NCBI GenBank assembly: GCA_002169695.1
Contig: NHJO01000007.1
Location: forward strand, 1 to 63,049
DNA: 63,049 nucleotides
Reading direction: 5' to 3'
Origin: a bacterium TMED217
Lineage (GTDB): Bacteria > Fidelibacterota > Marinisomatia > Marinisomatales > UBA1611
This document shows positions 55,105 through 63,049 of this stretch, piece after piece (within the stretch, counting starts at the first letter, position 1; each line of letters starts with the position of its first letter). The notes beneath the pieces are model-generated. The model was given only the letters and a program-made list of their open reading frames with translations. It was not told the DNA's origin and did no database searches. Both the position numbers and the translations under genes were made by a program.

Positions 55105-57495
55105 TTAATCGCATTTTGACCAGCCACAACTTTGGCAGGTCAAACATCCAGCCTCATTTACAACACTTCTACTATCACAGCTCTTACACATCATTAAATT
55201 TGTTTTTGTCTCTGATTTATTTTTTTTGTCAGTTTCCATTGTAATTAATAATTTTTTATCTTGTTCGTTATCAGGATTTTGATTTTTCTCATGTAAATAG
55301 TCATCGAGAGCTTTGCCTATAGCGTCTGGTGTTGATAGAATAAGTCTCCCATCTTCCCATGTTGGGTTTGGGCCAGAAATCCCTTTCAGTTGTCGTACAA
55401 TTGACTGTGGATTAACACCTGACCTTAACGCTAGGGATATAAGTCTGCTGATAGCCTCTGATTGTGCCGCGGCATTTCCGCCTGCTTTACCAATTGTTGT
55501 AAACACTTCACAAAGTCCTTTTTCATCTTCATTGATTGTAATATAAAGAGTGCCCTCTCCAGTTTTTATTCTTCTAGTAAGTCCTTGTGTTTGTGTTGGT
55601 CTTATTCTTGGCTGTTTTTCTTCGACAATTTTTTTAACGGAATCTAAGTTTTGTTCTGAATCTTTATCTTTTTCATCATTTGTAATTAAGATTCCTTCTC
55701 TACTTCCTTCGCGATAAACGGTTATACCTTTTAATCCATTATCATATGCGGTCATATAAATATCAGCTACTGTTTCTACTGGTATATCTTTACGAAGATT
55801 AACCGTAGATGAGATGGATGAATCTATATATTTCTGTAGTGTTCCTTGCATTTTTACTCTGAAAAATGGGTCTATATTATGTGCTGTTGTAACATAATCT
55901 GGTAAATCCTCATCTGTTTTGAATAGTTCTTTAATAATAGGATGATATACTGTGTATTGTTCAAATTCTTTACCATAACCTCCGTCATTCTTTTTTACCA
56001 TTCTATTATATGATGTTGCGAATATTGGTTCAATTCCAGATGTAACTCTAGCAACAATTGCGCCACTTCCGGTAGGGGCAACTGTAGTAAGAGTGGAGTT
56101 TCTAATACCGTTATTTTTGATTTTATTTTTGATTGTTTTAGGAAGTGTCTTTATAAATTTACTTTTATTATATCCTTTCCAATCAAAATTTGGGAATTGA
56201 CCTTTTTCCTTTGCTAGTTCTATACTAGTCTCATATGCGGTGTCTCTAAAGATAGTCATAATTTGATCTATCGTTTGCACTGCATCTTCACTATCATATT
56301 TTATTCCCATACGAACTAGCATATCACCTAATCCAAGTATCCCTAATCCTACTCTTCTATCATTAGTTGCATTCTTTTTTTGGTCTTCGAGTGCATGCCT
56401 CTCCATGTTATAATCAACCACATTATCTAAAAACCTAGTACCTATTTCTACGGTATTTTTGAATTCTTCTATCATAAAATTATGATTATCGTCAACGAAA
56501 CGTTCTAAATTAATAGCTCCAAGATTACAACAGCCACCATCAGGCAGTGGTTGTTCAGCGCAAGGATTTGTAGAAACTAATGGAGAACAATACTCTGCGT
56601 TATGATAGTCAGTCATTGTATCCCAAAATAAAAGGCCTGGTTCAGCACTCGCATGAGCACTATTGATTATTTTATTCCATAAATCTTTTGCTTTGATGGT
56701 TTCATAAACTGTACCATCAAAGACTAGGTCAAAATCTGTATCCTTTTTTACAGCATCCATGAATTTGTGAGTTAATAGGACAGAGATATTTGAATATTTG
56801 ACCATATTAACATCATTCATTTTTATCTTAATAAATTTTTCTATATCTGGGTGGTCTATTCTTAGTGTTTGCATATTCGCACCTCTGCGTCCATGCTGTG
56901 CAATTGTATTTGTATTCTCACTAAATAGATTCATAAATCCAGTTGGGCCACATGAGTCACCGCCTGTACCATTAATAGCATCACCTGATGGGCGAAGAAG
57001 AGAGAGGTCGTGGCCACACCCTCCACCATATTTGTATGTTAAAGCTTCTTCAATAATTGTATTATAGATTGATTTAATTGAATCATCCTTTACTGCAACC
57101 ACATAACAATTATTTAGTGTTGTTGTTATGTCTTCACGCCCCGCTCCATGCATAATTCTACCACCGGGCACAAATTTGAAATTTTCAAGGATTGAATAAA
57201 ATTTTTCTTCCCATTTTTCTTTACTACTTTTATTTTTTTCAACACTAGCTAGTGCCTTAGCTTGTCTTTTCCACATCTCGTGTGGGTGCTTTTCATTAGG
57301 CGCTAAGTATTTCTGTTTGAGTACGTCTGAACCTAGAGTGTCATCTGTATAGTAATTTTCTATATCATATGGATCTATTTTATCTTCTGGTTCTTGATTA
57401 TCTCTATTTAGATTGAGTAAGGGTTTGATTATTTTTTCGACTGACTCAGTTCCGTCTTCGCCAAGTGGTAAGTTTAATTCAATTGCTTCTGCCAT
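55105..57495 (-). CDS. nrdJ: Adenosylcobalamin-dependent ribonucleotide reductase (class II)
   Basis: NrdJ makes deoxyribonucleotides with a coenzyme-B12 radical, with or without oxygen. The 796-residue protein shows GGGCGHDLS and NTIAQHGRRGANMQ. It also has STNPCAEQPLPDGGCCNLGAINL in parts (active-site cysteine and radical-transfer region) and TTVAPTGSGAIVA. A C-terminal extension has a four-cysteine zinc-ribbon-like end (CKSCDSR, CLTCQSC). The start ATG 57495 follows GATGTAA. It needs the cofactor made with the PduO-type enzyme at 2951. A near-consensus promoter lies about 105 bases upstream. Confidence 0.95.
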   Translation of the reverse strand: MAEAIELNLPLGEDGTESVEKIIKPLLNLNRDNQEPEDKIDPYDIENYYTDDTLGSDVLKQKYLAPNEKHPHEMWKRQAKALASVEKNKSSKEKWEEKFYSILENFKFVPGGRIMHGAGREDITTTLNNCYVVAVKDDSIKSIYNTIIEEALTYKYGGGCGHDLSLLRPSGDAINGTGGDSCGPTGFMNLFSENTNTIAQHGRRGANMQTLRIDHPDIEKFIKIKMNDVNMVKYSNISVLLTHKFMDAVKKDTDFDLVFDGTVYETIKAKDLWNKIINSAHASAEPGLLFWDTMTDYHNAEYCSPLVSTNPCAEQPLPDGGCCNLGAINLERFVDDNHNFMIEEFKNTVEIGTRFLDNVVDYNMERHALEDQKKNATNDRRVGLGILGLGDMLVRMGIKYDSEDAVQTIDQIMTIFRDTAYETSIELAKEKGQFPNFDWKGYNKSKFIKTLPKTIKNKIKNNGIRNSTLTTVAPTGSGAIVARVTSGIEPIFATSYNRMVKKNDGGYGKEFEQYTVYHPIIKELFKTDEDLPDYVTTAHNIDPFFRVKMQGTLQKYIDSSISSTVNLRKDIPVETVADIYMTAYDNGLKGITVYREGSREGILITNDEKDKDSEQNLDSVKKIVEEKQPRIRPTQTQGLTRRIKTGEGTLYITINEDEKGLCEVFTTIGKAGGNAAAQSEAISRLISLALRSGVNPQSIVRQLKGISGPNPTWEDGRLILSTPDAIGKALDDYLHEKNQNPDNEQDKKLLITMETDKKNKSETKTNLMMCKSCDSRSVVNEAGCLTCQSCGWSKCD

Positions 57496-57600
57496 ATTTA
57501 CATCCTATTTGGTATGTGATTGTTATACTCTATGAGTATTTTTTATAAAATTAGAGGCTGACATATTAAAGCAAAATTATTTGCTTGATTGGCGAGATGT

Positions 57601-57629
57601 AATATAGAAATTGTAACTTTTTTTGTCAA
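57601..57629 (-). promoter_or_regulatory. Sigma-70-type promoter of nrdJ
   Basis: On the minus strand TTGACA (57629-57624), a spacer of exactly 17 bp and TATATT (57606-57601) form a near-consensus promoter. Transcription would start near 57594 and leave a leader of about 100 nt. That leader holds an ATACTC-3-GAGTAT inverted repeat (57525-57539) 30-44 bases before the ATG. No NrdR box or B12 riboswitch is evident. Confidence 0.7.
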
Positions 57630-57742
57630 TTCTAATCTTGTAATTAAAAAGAAATTTTTCATTTTTTTTAATTTTACCTTAAAGTCCTTATCTAAAAAAT
57701 CTGAATAAATAAATAATATGTAATTTGAAAGAATAAAATAAT

Positions 57743-60700
57743 ATGAAGTCAAAAATAATATTAGGTTTACTATTAATTGCCGGTATTTCACATCCTCAAG
57801 AATTAATAATTAACGAATCTATGTCTAAAAATATTAGCGCTGTTTTTGACGAGGATGGTTCTAGTCCTGATTGGATAGAAATATATAATAAACATAATGA
57901 TTCATTAGATATGTTTAATTATTATTTATCTGATGATCGAGATCAGTTAAATCAATGGAGATTTCCAAACGGGATGCTAAGTCCTAATGAACATTTATTA
58001 GTATTTGCTAGCGATAAAGATAGATCATTATGGCCAAAAGGTGATTGGGTACCAGTAATTAACTTTGGAGCAAATTGGAGATATAAACCTGGTTCAATAA
58101 ATATCCCAACTCAATGGAATACTATAGACTATGACGATGCTGGTTGGTTTATCGGGCCATCTTCAATAGGATACGGGGATGGTGACGATATGACTTCTAT
58201 TGAACCAGTAATATCTATATTTATGCGTAAGACTTTCCAGATTGATAATATCGATAATATCGTCCATGGGCTATTACATATGGATTATGATGATGGCTTT
58301 GTTGCTTATATTAATGGGAATGAGATTATAAGGGAAAATTTAGGAATATCTGGATCTGAGGTTTTATTCGATCAGCAAGCAGAGACGAATGTAGAAGCTA
58401 AAATTTATCAAGGTTTAAAACCTGAGAAGTTTTTAATTGAGGATGTCCAAGACTACTTAATACAAGGCGATAATGTACTAGCTTTACAGGTGCATAATGC
58501 TAGCGAAAACCTGACTGATCTAACTGCACTTCCGATTCTTTCTTTTTTTTATACCAATCCACCTTTACCAAATGAAACAACTGAAATTAAAATACGAATT
58601 AATACTGATAATTATCCTAGTGAGACATCTTGGTCTTTAGAAGGAATAGGTGGTGAAGGATATTTCATAGGGGGAGAAGTGTCTGGTTCAATGACTATCC
58701 CAAATTATAGTTATGAATGGTCTTACAGCGTTCCACAGGGTGATTATCAGTTTACAATAATGGACACCTGGGGAGATGGTATCTGCTGTGAGGATGGTAT
58801 ACCAATAGAAGTGTATAACAACGATTTTGAATCTGATGGAGGGTGGAGCGTCTGGCCGACAGATATAAATAGTGGCAATTGGAATCAGACTCAAGGCGAA
58901 GGGCATAATGATAGTTATAAATCACTAGAGCTTTATGGATCAACTTCTACAGGGTATGTTGCCTTTTGGCAAGAGGTTGGTGTTGTTACTGGTGCATCGC
59001 ACTATGTCGAAGTCTTCGCAAAACATAATAACGACAACCCTATGCTTCCAGGTCAAAGCGCTTATGCTAAAATTGAATTCTGGGGATGGGGTTTTTTTGG
59101 GCCTTATATCATAAGTGAGCAAATCACAAACACAATTGATAATAGTTCAGAGCAGGACATATGGCACAAACTTAGTGCATCAGCAGTCGCACCAGAAGGA
59201 GCCCTTAATACCCATGTTGTAGTGGTCTATAATAATCCAAGTGGGGCAAATAATGGATCTGTGTTTTTTGATAATGTGACTTATAATACAAATGTTCACA
59301 GTTCGGATCCTACATTTTATTCTCCAGGGAACTATTCAATTTTTATTGATGGAAGTCAAATTATAAATGGTGGGTTTTTTACTGATATTCATAGTGATAC
59401 TATGAATACGTTAAATTTTTTTACAGATCTATTAGATTTTCAAGATCCATATTTACATACCAATTTTAAAATCTCATCTAATGGTGAAACTATTTATCTA
59501 AGCGACCAGGGTTCTAATATTATAGATAGTTTATTTGTACCAAGCATGGAGAAAAATTTATCCTATGGCTATCAAAATGATGGTGATGGAGCATTTGTGT
59601 TATTTAGTGAACCGACGCCAGAGTCATCAAATGATGCATCGCAAGGGTATTTTGGCTATACATCTGAACCTGTATTTTCTGATAGTGGTGGATTTAAAGA
59701 AAATTATTTTAATCTTTTTTTGATGTCTGAGACCGAAGACGCAACGATTTACTACACCACAGATGGATCTAAGCCAAATACAAACTCTAACGTTTATAAT
59801 AATTTTATTTCAATTAATAATGCTCTTTTAACTAGTGGTACTCAAACGCCTGATGATTATGGTCTTAGTTTTAATCCAACATACAATGGTATAATAATAC
59901 GTGCTATAGCTATTGCTCCAGATCATGTGCAGAGTCGAGTAATTACTCATAGCTATATTTTTGACCAGGTCAACACTACTCTTCCAATAATATCCATAGC
60001 CATAGCACCAAATGATCTATGGAATCCAAATATAGGTATACATGTAGCAGGAAATTCTTTTTATCCTTGGTATCCTTATTACGGGTCTAACTTTTGGGAA
60101 GATTGGGAAAAAGAGGCACACATTGAATTTTTTGAACCTGGAGGTGAAATTGGTTTTAAGCAAAACTTAGGCATGAAAATATTTGGTGGTTGGTCACGTG
60201 CGGAAGCTCAGAAGTCATTTTCATTTTTTGCTAGGAGTGTTTATGGAAAAGGCGAAATTGATTATAAATTATTTCCAGATAGTGATATTGATAGTTATGA
60301 AACATTTATCTTACGTGCGCATGGCCAAGACAATGTCATGTTCAGAGATGGATTTCATACATCGTTAGCCAGTGAAAATGGTGTAGGCGTTCAAGACTAT
60401 AGACCTGCTGTGGTTTATGTTAATGGTGAATTTTGGGGTATTCAAAATATTCGAGAAAAAGTAAATGAGCATTATATAGAAACGCACTATGGCATTGACC
60501 CAGATAATCTTGATCTTTTATCAACTATATCATCCACACCAGACCCTGAACTGGTACATGGTTCTACAGAGGATTATATTGAATTAAAACAATTTATCAG
60601 CAATAATGATCTTAGTATCCAGAGCAATTATGAGTATGCTGCAAGCCAGTATGATGTAGATAATTTAATAGAATATCACATTGCTCAAATATTTGTCATG

Positions 60701-62263
60701 AACTTTGATTGGCCAGGAAATAATAATAAACTTTTTAAATCAAAATCTGCTGATGGTAAATGGCGGCATATTATGTTTGATAGTGATTTTGGATTTGAAC
60801 GATGGACAGATTTGGTAATTGGATATATTGGTTCTTATGAAAATTATAATATGCTTGATCATTCATATGGAGATGGAAATATATTTAATAATCCTACTTG
60901 GGCCACTTCTATTTTTACTTCTTTTTTAGATAATCCAGGGTTTAGACAACAATTTATTAATACATATTGCGATAGGATCAATACAACCTATAGTACGGAA
61001 CATACACTATATCTAATGGATAGTCTCAAAACAATTATAGAACCTTATGTATTAGATCATATTAACCGCTATGGTCCAAATATTTATGATTCTTATACTC
61101 CAAATAATATTTCTCAATACAACTCAGCTATTCAGCTTATGACAAATTTTGCAAGTTATAGACCGGATAATGCTAGGAATGAGATGGTGGAGATTTTTGA
61201 TCTTGATGGGCCAAGTAATAATATTTCAGTATATACAAATGATATGGAAATGGGTCATGTTAGATTAAACACTTTAAATATTAATAAACAAGGATGGTCT
61301 GGTAAGTATTTTTCAGATGTACCAATTACAATAAAAGCTATTCCGAAATTTGGATATGAATTCTCTCACTGGTCTGGTTTGAGTTCTTTTGAAGACAGTG
61401 TTATACTATATCTTGATGAACCAATCAATATTATTGCTAATTTTATGGAAACGACCAATCAATACCAGAATCTTATTACAATCAATGAGATTAACTATAA
61501 CTCGGATGATAATTTTGATTCTGGAGACTGGATAGAATTATATAATTATTCTGCTCAGATTATAAATCTATCGGGATGGCGTTTTCTTGATGAAGATGAT
61601 TCACATGTATATGCTTTTAATGATAGTGTAACATTGGAAGCAGGTGGTTATTTAGTCCTTTGCCAAGATAGTACTAGTTTTTCAAATCTCTACACAGAAG
61701 TAAATAATTTTATAGGAGATTTAGGCTTTGGTTTTTCTGGCGGTGGGGAGGTACTTCGCCTATTGGATAGTTCAGGAGTTCTTGTAGATTTAGTAGAGTA
61801 TGATGATTCTGATCCATGGCCATCAGAGCCAGATGGAAATGGAGCAACATTAGAATTAATAAATCCTGAGCTTGATAATAGTCAGGCCGCTAGTTGGTCA
61901 TCATCAATTTCTAGCCATGGAACTCCAGGTACGATTAATTCTACTTTTAGTTCTTTGGCAGCTCAAGATAATAACCTTCTACCAACAGTATTTGAATTAT
62001 ATCAAAACTACCCCAATCCATTTAATCCATTAACCAGTATTAAATATGATCTACCAAAGGATGAACATACATTTATTGCTGTGTTTGACATTATGGGAAG
62101 ACATGTAAAAACATTGGTGGATAATAATCAAAGTGCTGGATATAAAACTATAAAATGGGATGCTACAAATACTCTGGGTAAACGCGTCGCTGCCGGTATG
62201 TATATTTATCAAATTAAAGCAGGTGCATTTAATGATTCTAAGAAAATGGTCTTGTTAAAATAA
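57743..62263 (+). CDS. Secreted multidomain CotH / lamin-tail protein with T9SS-type sorting tail
   Basis: A 1506-residue exported protein begins with a signal peptide (to about 18). In order I see a lamin-tail domain (about 20-85) and a beta-galactosidase-type jelly roll (about 90-275). A GDGICC-containing domain (from about 280) is split by an inserted jelly-roll-like segment (about 360-520). A second lamin-tail half (about 565-640) and a chitobiase C-terminal-like YYTTDGSKPN segment (about 665) follow. Then come a CotH kinase-like domain (about 790-1100, with FDSDFGFE near 1012), a short InlB-like repeat and another lamin tail (about 1240-1370). The tail (FELYQNYPNPFNP onward) is the sorting signal common in FCB bacteria. 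It is probably surface-anchored or released; its substrate is unknown. Confidence 0.88.
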   Translation: MKSKIILGLLLIAGISHPQELIINESMSKNISAVFDEDGSSPDWIEIYNKHNDSLDMFNYYLSDDRDQLNQWRFPNGMLSPNEHLLVFASDKDRSLWPKGDWVPVINFGANWRYKPGSINIPTQWNTIDYDDAGWFIGPSSIGYGDGDDMTSIEPVISIFMRKTFQIDNIDNIVHGLLHMDYDDGFVAYINGNEIIRENLGISGSEVLFDQQAETNVEAKIYQGLKPEKFLIEDVQDYLIQGDNVLALQVHNASENLTDLTALPILSFFYTNPPLPNETTEIKIRINTDNYPSETSWSLEGIGGEGYFIGGEVSGSMTIPNYSYEWSYSVPQGDYQFTIMDTWGDGICCEDGIPIEVYNNDFESDGGWSVWPTDINSGNWNQTQGEGHNDSYKSLELYGSTSTGYVAFWQEVGVVTGASHYVEVFAKHNNDNPMLPGQSAYAKIEFWGWGFFGPYIISEQITNTIDNSSEQDIWHKLSASAVAPEGALNTHVVVVYNNPSGANNGSVFFDNVTYNTNVHSSDPTFYSPGNYSIFIDGSQIINGGFFTDIHSDTMNTLNFFTDLLDFQDPYLHTNFKISSNGETIYLSDQGSNIIDSLFVPSMEKNLSYGYQNDGDGAFVLFSEPTPESSNDASQGYFGYTSEPVFSDSGGFKENYFNLFLMSETEDATIYYTTDGSKPNTNSNVYNNFISINNALLTSGTQTPDDYGLSFNPTYNGIIIRAIAIAPDHVQSRVITHSYIFDQVNTTLPIISIAIAPNDLWNPNIGIHVAGNSFYPWYPYYGSNFWEDWEKEAHIEFFEPGGEIGFKQNLGMKIFGGWSRAEAQKSFSFFARSVYGKGEIDYKLFPDSDIDSYETFILRAHGQDNVMFRDGFHTSLASENGVGVQDYRPAVVYVNGEFWGIQNIREKVNEHYIETHYGIDPDNLDLLSTISSTPDPELVHGSTEDYIELKQFISNNDLSIQSNYEYAASQYDVDNLIEYHIAQIFVMNFDWPGNNNKLFKSKSADGKWRHIMFDSDFGFERWTDLVIGYIGSYENYNMLDHSYGDGNIFNNPTWATSIFTSFLDNPGFRQQFINTYCDRINTTYSTEHTLYLMDSLKTIIEPYVLDHINRYGPNIYDSYTPNNISQYNSAIQLMTNFASYRPDNARNEMVEIFDLDGPSNNISVYTNDMEMGHVRLNTLNINKQGWSGKYFSDVPITIKAIPKFGYEFSHWSGLSSFEDSVILYLDEPINIIANFMETTNQYQNLITINEINYNSDDNFDSGDWIELYNYSAQIINLSGWRFLDEDDSHVYAFNDSVTLEAGGYLVLCQDSTSFSNLYTEVNNFIGDLGFGFSGGGEVLRLLDSSGVLVDLVEYDDSDPWPSEPDGNGATLELINPELDNSQAASWSSSISSHGTPGTINSTFSSLAAQDNNLLPTVFELYQNYPNPFNPLTSIKYDLPKDEHTFIAVFDIMGRHVKTLVDNNQSAGYKTIKWDATNTLGKRVAAGMYIYQIKAGAFNDSKKMVLLK

Positions 62264-62273
62264 ATATATTTTT

Positions 62274-62346
62274 GCGGGTGTAGCTTAGTTGATAGAGCAT
62301 CAGCTTCCCAAGCTGGAGGTCGTGGGTTTGAATCCCGTTGTCCGCT
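62274..62346 (+). tRNA. tRNA-Gly (anticodon CCC)
   Basis: The 73-nt cloverleaf folds with acceptor GCGGGTG/TGTCCGC (three G-U pairs), D stem GCTT/GAGC, anticodon stem TCAGC/GCTGG around the loop TTCCCAA, a five-base variable loop and T stem GTGGG/CCCGT. The anticodon is CCC and the discriminator base is T, as expected for glycine. CCA is not encoded. The D loop reads AGTTGATA and the T loop TTTGAAT, so the usual G19 and C56 are A and T here. Confidence 0.95.
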
Positions 62347-62357
62347 CTATAAGATTT

Positions 62358-62405
62358 ATTAGGTCGATTTTTAGAAGTGTTTAATTTTTTGTGAGTAGAC
62401 CTAAT
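62358..62405. repeat. Inverted repeat after tRNA-Gly
   Basis: ATTAGGTC (62358-62365) and GACCTAAT (62398-62405) are perfect 8-bp arms separated by 32 bases. No T run follows, so it is not a typical terminator. It may fold in the tRNA 3' trailer. Confidence 0.5.
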
Positions 62406-62554
62406 TATATAGACGTTTTAATTTTAAAGAATGCTAATCAAAATGAATTCTTATATCTTCTAAAATTGAAATTTTATTTGAGAAGGAACTTTTGGTTCAA
62501 AAAATCGTTTCAAAGAATATATAGAGTTTTTTAAGAAATAAATTTTTATTAATC

Positions 62555-62630
62555 GTATTGGGGCAAATATTTTATAATAGAAAGTCCAACCCTATAATTT
62601 TATTATAATCGCCCATATTTGCTCCAATAC
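62555..62630. repeat. Long 76-bp inverted repeat
   Basis: GTATTGGGGCAAATAT (62555-62570) and ATATTTGCTCCAATAC (62615-62630) are 16-bp arms with one mismatch. Inside them TTATAATA (62572-62579) pairs with TATTATAA (62601-62608). The loop is about 21 bases. It is a long hairpin of unknown role; no transposase is near. It could be a small mobile element, a terminator-like structure or a binding site. Confidence 0.7.
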
Positions 62631-62708
62631 AATTCTATATTAACTATAAATAAATAACGGTGAAATACTTTTAATCATTAATAAAATCATTTAGTAATTT
62701 TAATAATT

Positions 62709-63049
62709 ATGAAAAATACATTATCAATAATTTTAATTTATTTTACTCAGATTTTATATGCAGAATGTTCTGACCTAACCCAGGCTGACTGTGAATATTG
62801 GAGCGCTTATTGCCAATGGAATTCAGATGCAAATGTATGCGAAGAAGTAGGCGGCGGCGGTGGTGGCAATACGAATTATGGACCTTATGAAGTTGCTAAT
62901 TACTCTCAGGAGGATGGAATGCAGTTAGGTACTCAATATGCTGATGTAACTATTTACTATCCTGAAGAATACAATGGTTTACTTGGGAGTATCATTCTTG
63001 GAGCTGGTTGGAGTGGTGATCAAGGATCTATGGCAGATTGGGCTTATTA
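62709..63049 (+). CDS. Secreted alpha/beta-hydrolase-like protein (partial)
   Basis: The frame starts at ATG 62709 and runs off the window after 113 codons. A signal peptide (KNTLSIILIYFTQILYA) precedes a cysteine-rich segment (Cys at about 20, 27, 34 and 43). A glycine linker (GGGGGG) follows. Then YGPYEVANYSQ and ADVTIYYPEEYNGLLGSIILGAGWSGDQGSMADWAY (in parts) resemble the N-terminus of secreted cutinase/PET-hydrolase-type and dienelactone-hydrolase-type esterases (GPxxV, TIYYP, then a P/A-GxxxxxxS segment). The catalytic Ser-His-Asp lie beyond the edge, so substrate and activity are unproven. Confidence 0.6.
   Translation, partial: MKNTLSIILIYFTQILYAECSDLTQADCEYWSAYCQWNSDANVCEEVGGGGGGNTNYGPYEVANYSQEDGMQLGTQYADVTIYYPEEYNGLLGSIILGAGWSGDQGSMADWAY

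Larger units (their letters stand above)
62347..62708 (+). other. Intergenic region after tRNA-Gly (362 bp)
   Basis: No gene of note is seen on either strand. It holds two inverted repeats (62358-62405 and 62555-62630, annotated separately). I find no convincing promoter for the hydrolase gene that follows, although one must lie here or in front of the tRNA. Confidence 0.65.

Noticed and set aside
55313-57067. Plus-strand frames of 60-90 codons over nrdJ
   Set aside because: They are shadows of the minus-strand nrdJ reading frame without RBS or recognisable sequence.
57496-57600. Cobalamin riboswitch before nrdJ
   Set aside because: The leader is about 100 nt, too short for the usual element, and I see no B12-box-like core.
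57543-57791. 82-codon minus-strand frame between nrdJ and the CotH gene
   Set aside because: It is low-complexity, overlaps the CotH start and the nrdJ promoter, and has no RBS. The promoter explanation is stronger.
1-63049. CRISPR arrays, prophage, insertion sequences or defence islands
   Set aside because: No regular spaced repeats, transposase, phage structural or restriction genes are seen; the Xer recombinase is of the housekeeping type.

Overview
The window is a gene-dense, strongly AT-rich stretch of a bacterial chromosome. It carries 55 protein-coding genes that I can support, one tRNA, a few regulatory sites and almost no non-coding space. Most genes run on the + strand in tightly coupled operons with ATGA, TAATG or GTGA overlaps. 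The organism is Gram-negative and diderm: it has TamA/TamB-like proteins, LolCDE, phosphoheptose isomerase and lipoproteins. It appears marine and sodium-based (Na+-NQR with ApbE and NqrM, and an NhaD-like antiporter) and dependent on vitamin B12 (adenosyltransferase, methylmalonyl-CoA mutase, class II ribonucleotide reductase). The 'YQNYPNPFNP' tail of the large secreted protein, the GGGP-synthase-family enzyme and the overall gene content point to the FCB superphylum. My best guess is Candidatus Marinimicrobia (SAR406). That is inference from gene content, not from a marker-gene tree.

Layout. 1-1428: end of nqrF, then apbE and convergent nqrM, the maturation factors of the sodium pump. 1524-16390: a long + strand run with the antiporter, cobalamin adenosyltransferase, nrnA, ispH, pdxS, pdxT, dxs, a mutase large subunit, an archaeal-type GAPDH-like protein, tilS-hpt-ftsH and folP. 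16387-25305: cdaA, prfB (with the classical programmed +1 frameshift), lysS, lolC/E-lolD and clpC. 25638-36952: dnaK with its terminator, then envelope genes (TamB-like, TamA/BamA-like, a TPR lipoprotein) and a MoxR-DUF58-BatD-like set. 37045-46451: efp-accB-accC, gcvH, a GGGP-synthase-family enzyme, gmhA, a Xer recombinase with an insertion, a site-2 protease, a 44-residue membrane protein, ftcD and mutL. 46448-47532 (minus): SixA-like phosphatase and a cyclophilin. 47652-51500: miaA, then pyrR-pyrB-pyrC behind a recognisable PyrR-binding attenuator. 51578-55089: rplM-rpsI-rpsB-tsf-pyrH-frr. 55105-57495 (minus): class II ribonucleotide reductase with a near-consensus promoter. 57743-63049: secreted and cell-surface territory, with a 1506-residue CotH/lamin-tail protein, tRNA-Gly(CCC) and the start of a secreted alpha/beta hydrolase.

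Most of the window is ordinary housekeeping. The points most worth checking are these: a terminator hairpin that doubles as the ApbE lipoprotein signal-peptide coding sequence; an archaeal-type GAPDH-like protein next to the mutase, together with a GGGP-synthase-family enzyme; a paired G19A/C56U change in the tRNA-Gly elbow; a domain nested inside another domain in the CotH protein; possible AUA or AUU starts for apbE and folP; and a cysteine-rich secreted hydrolase whose N-terminus resembles polyesterases. I found no CRISPR array, prophage, insertion sequence or defence island.
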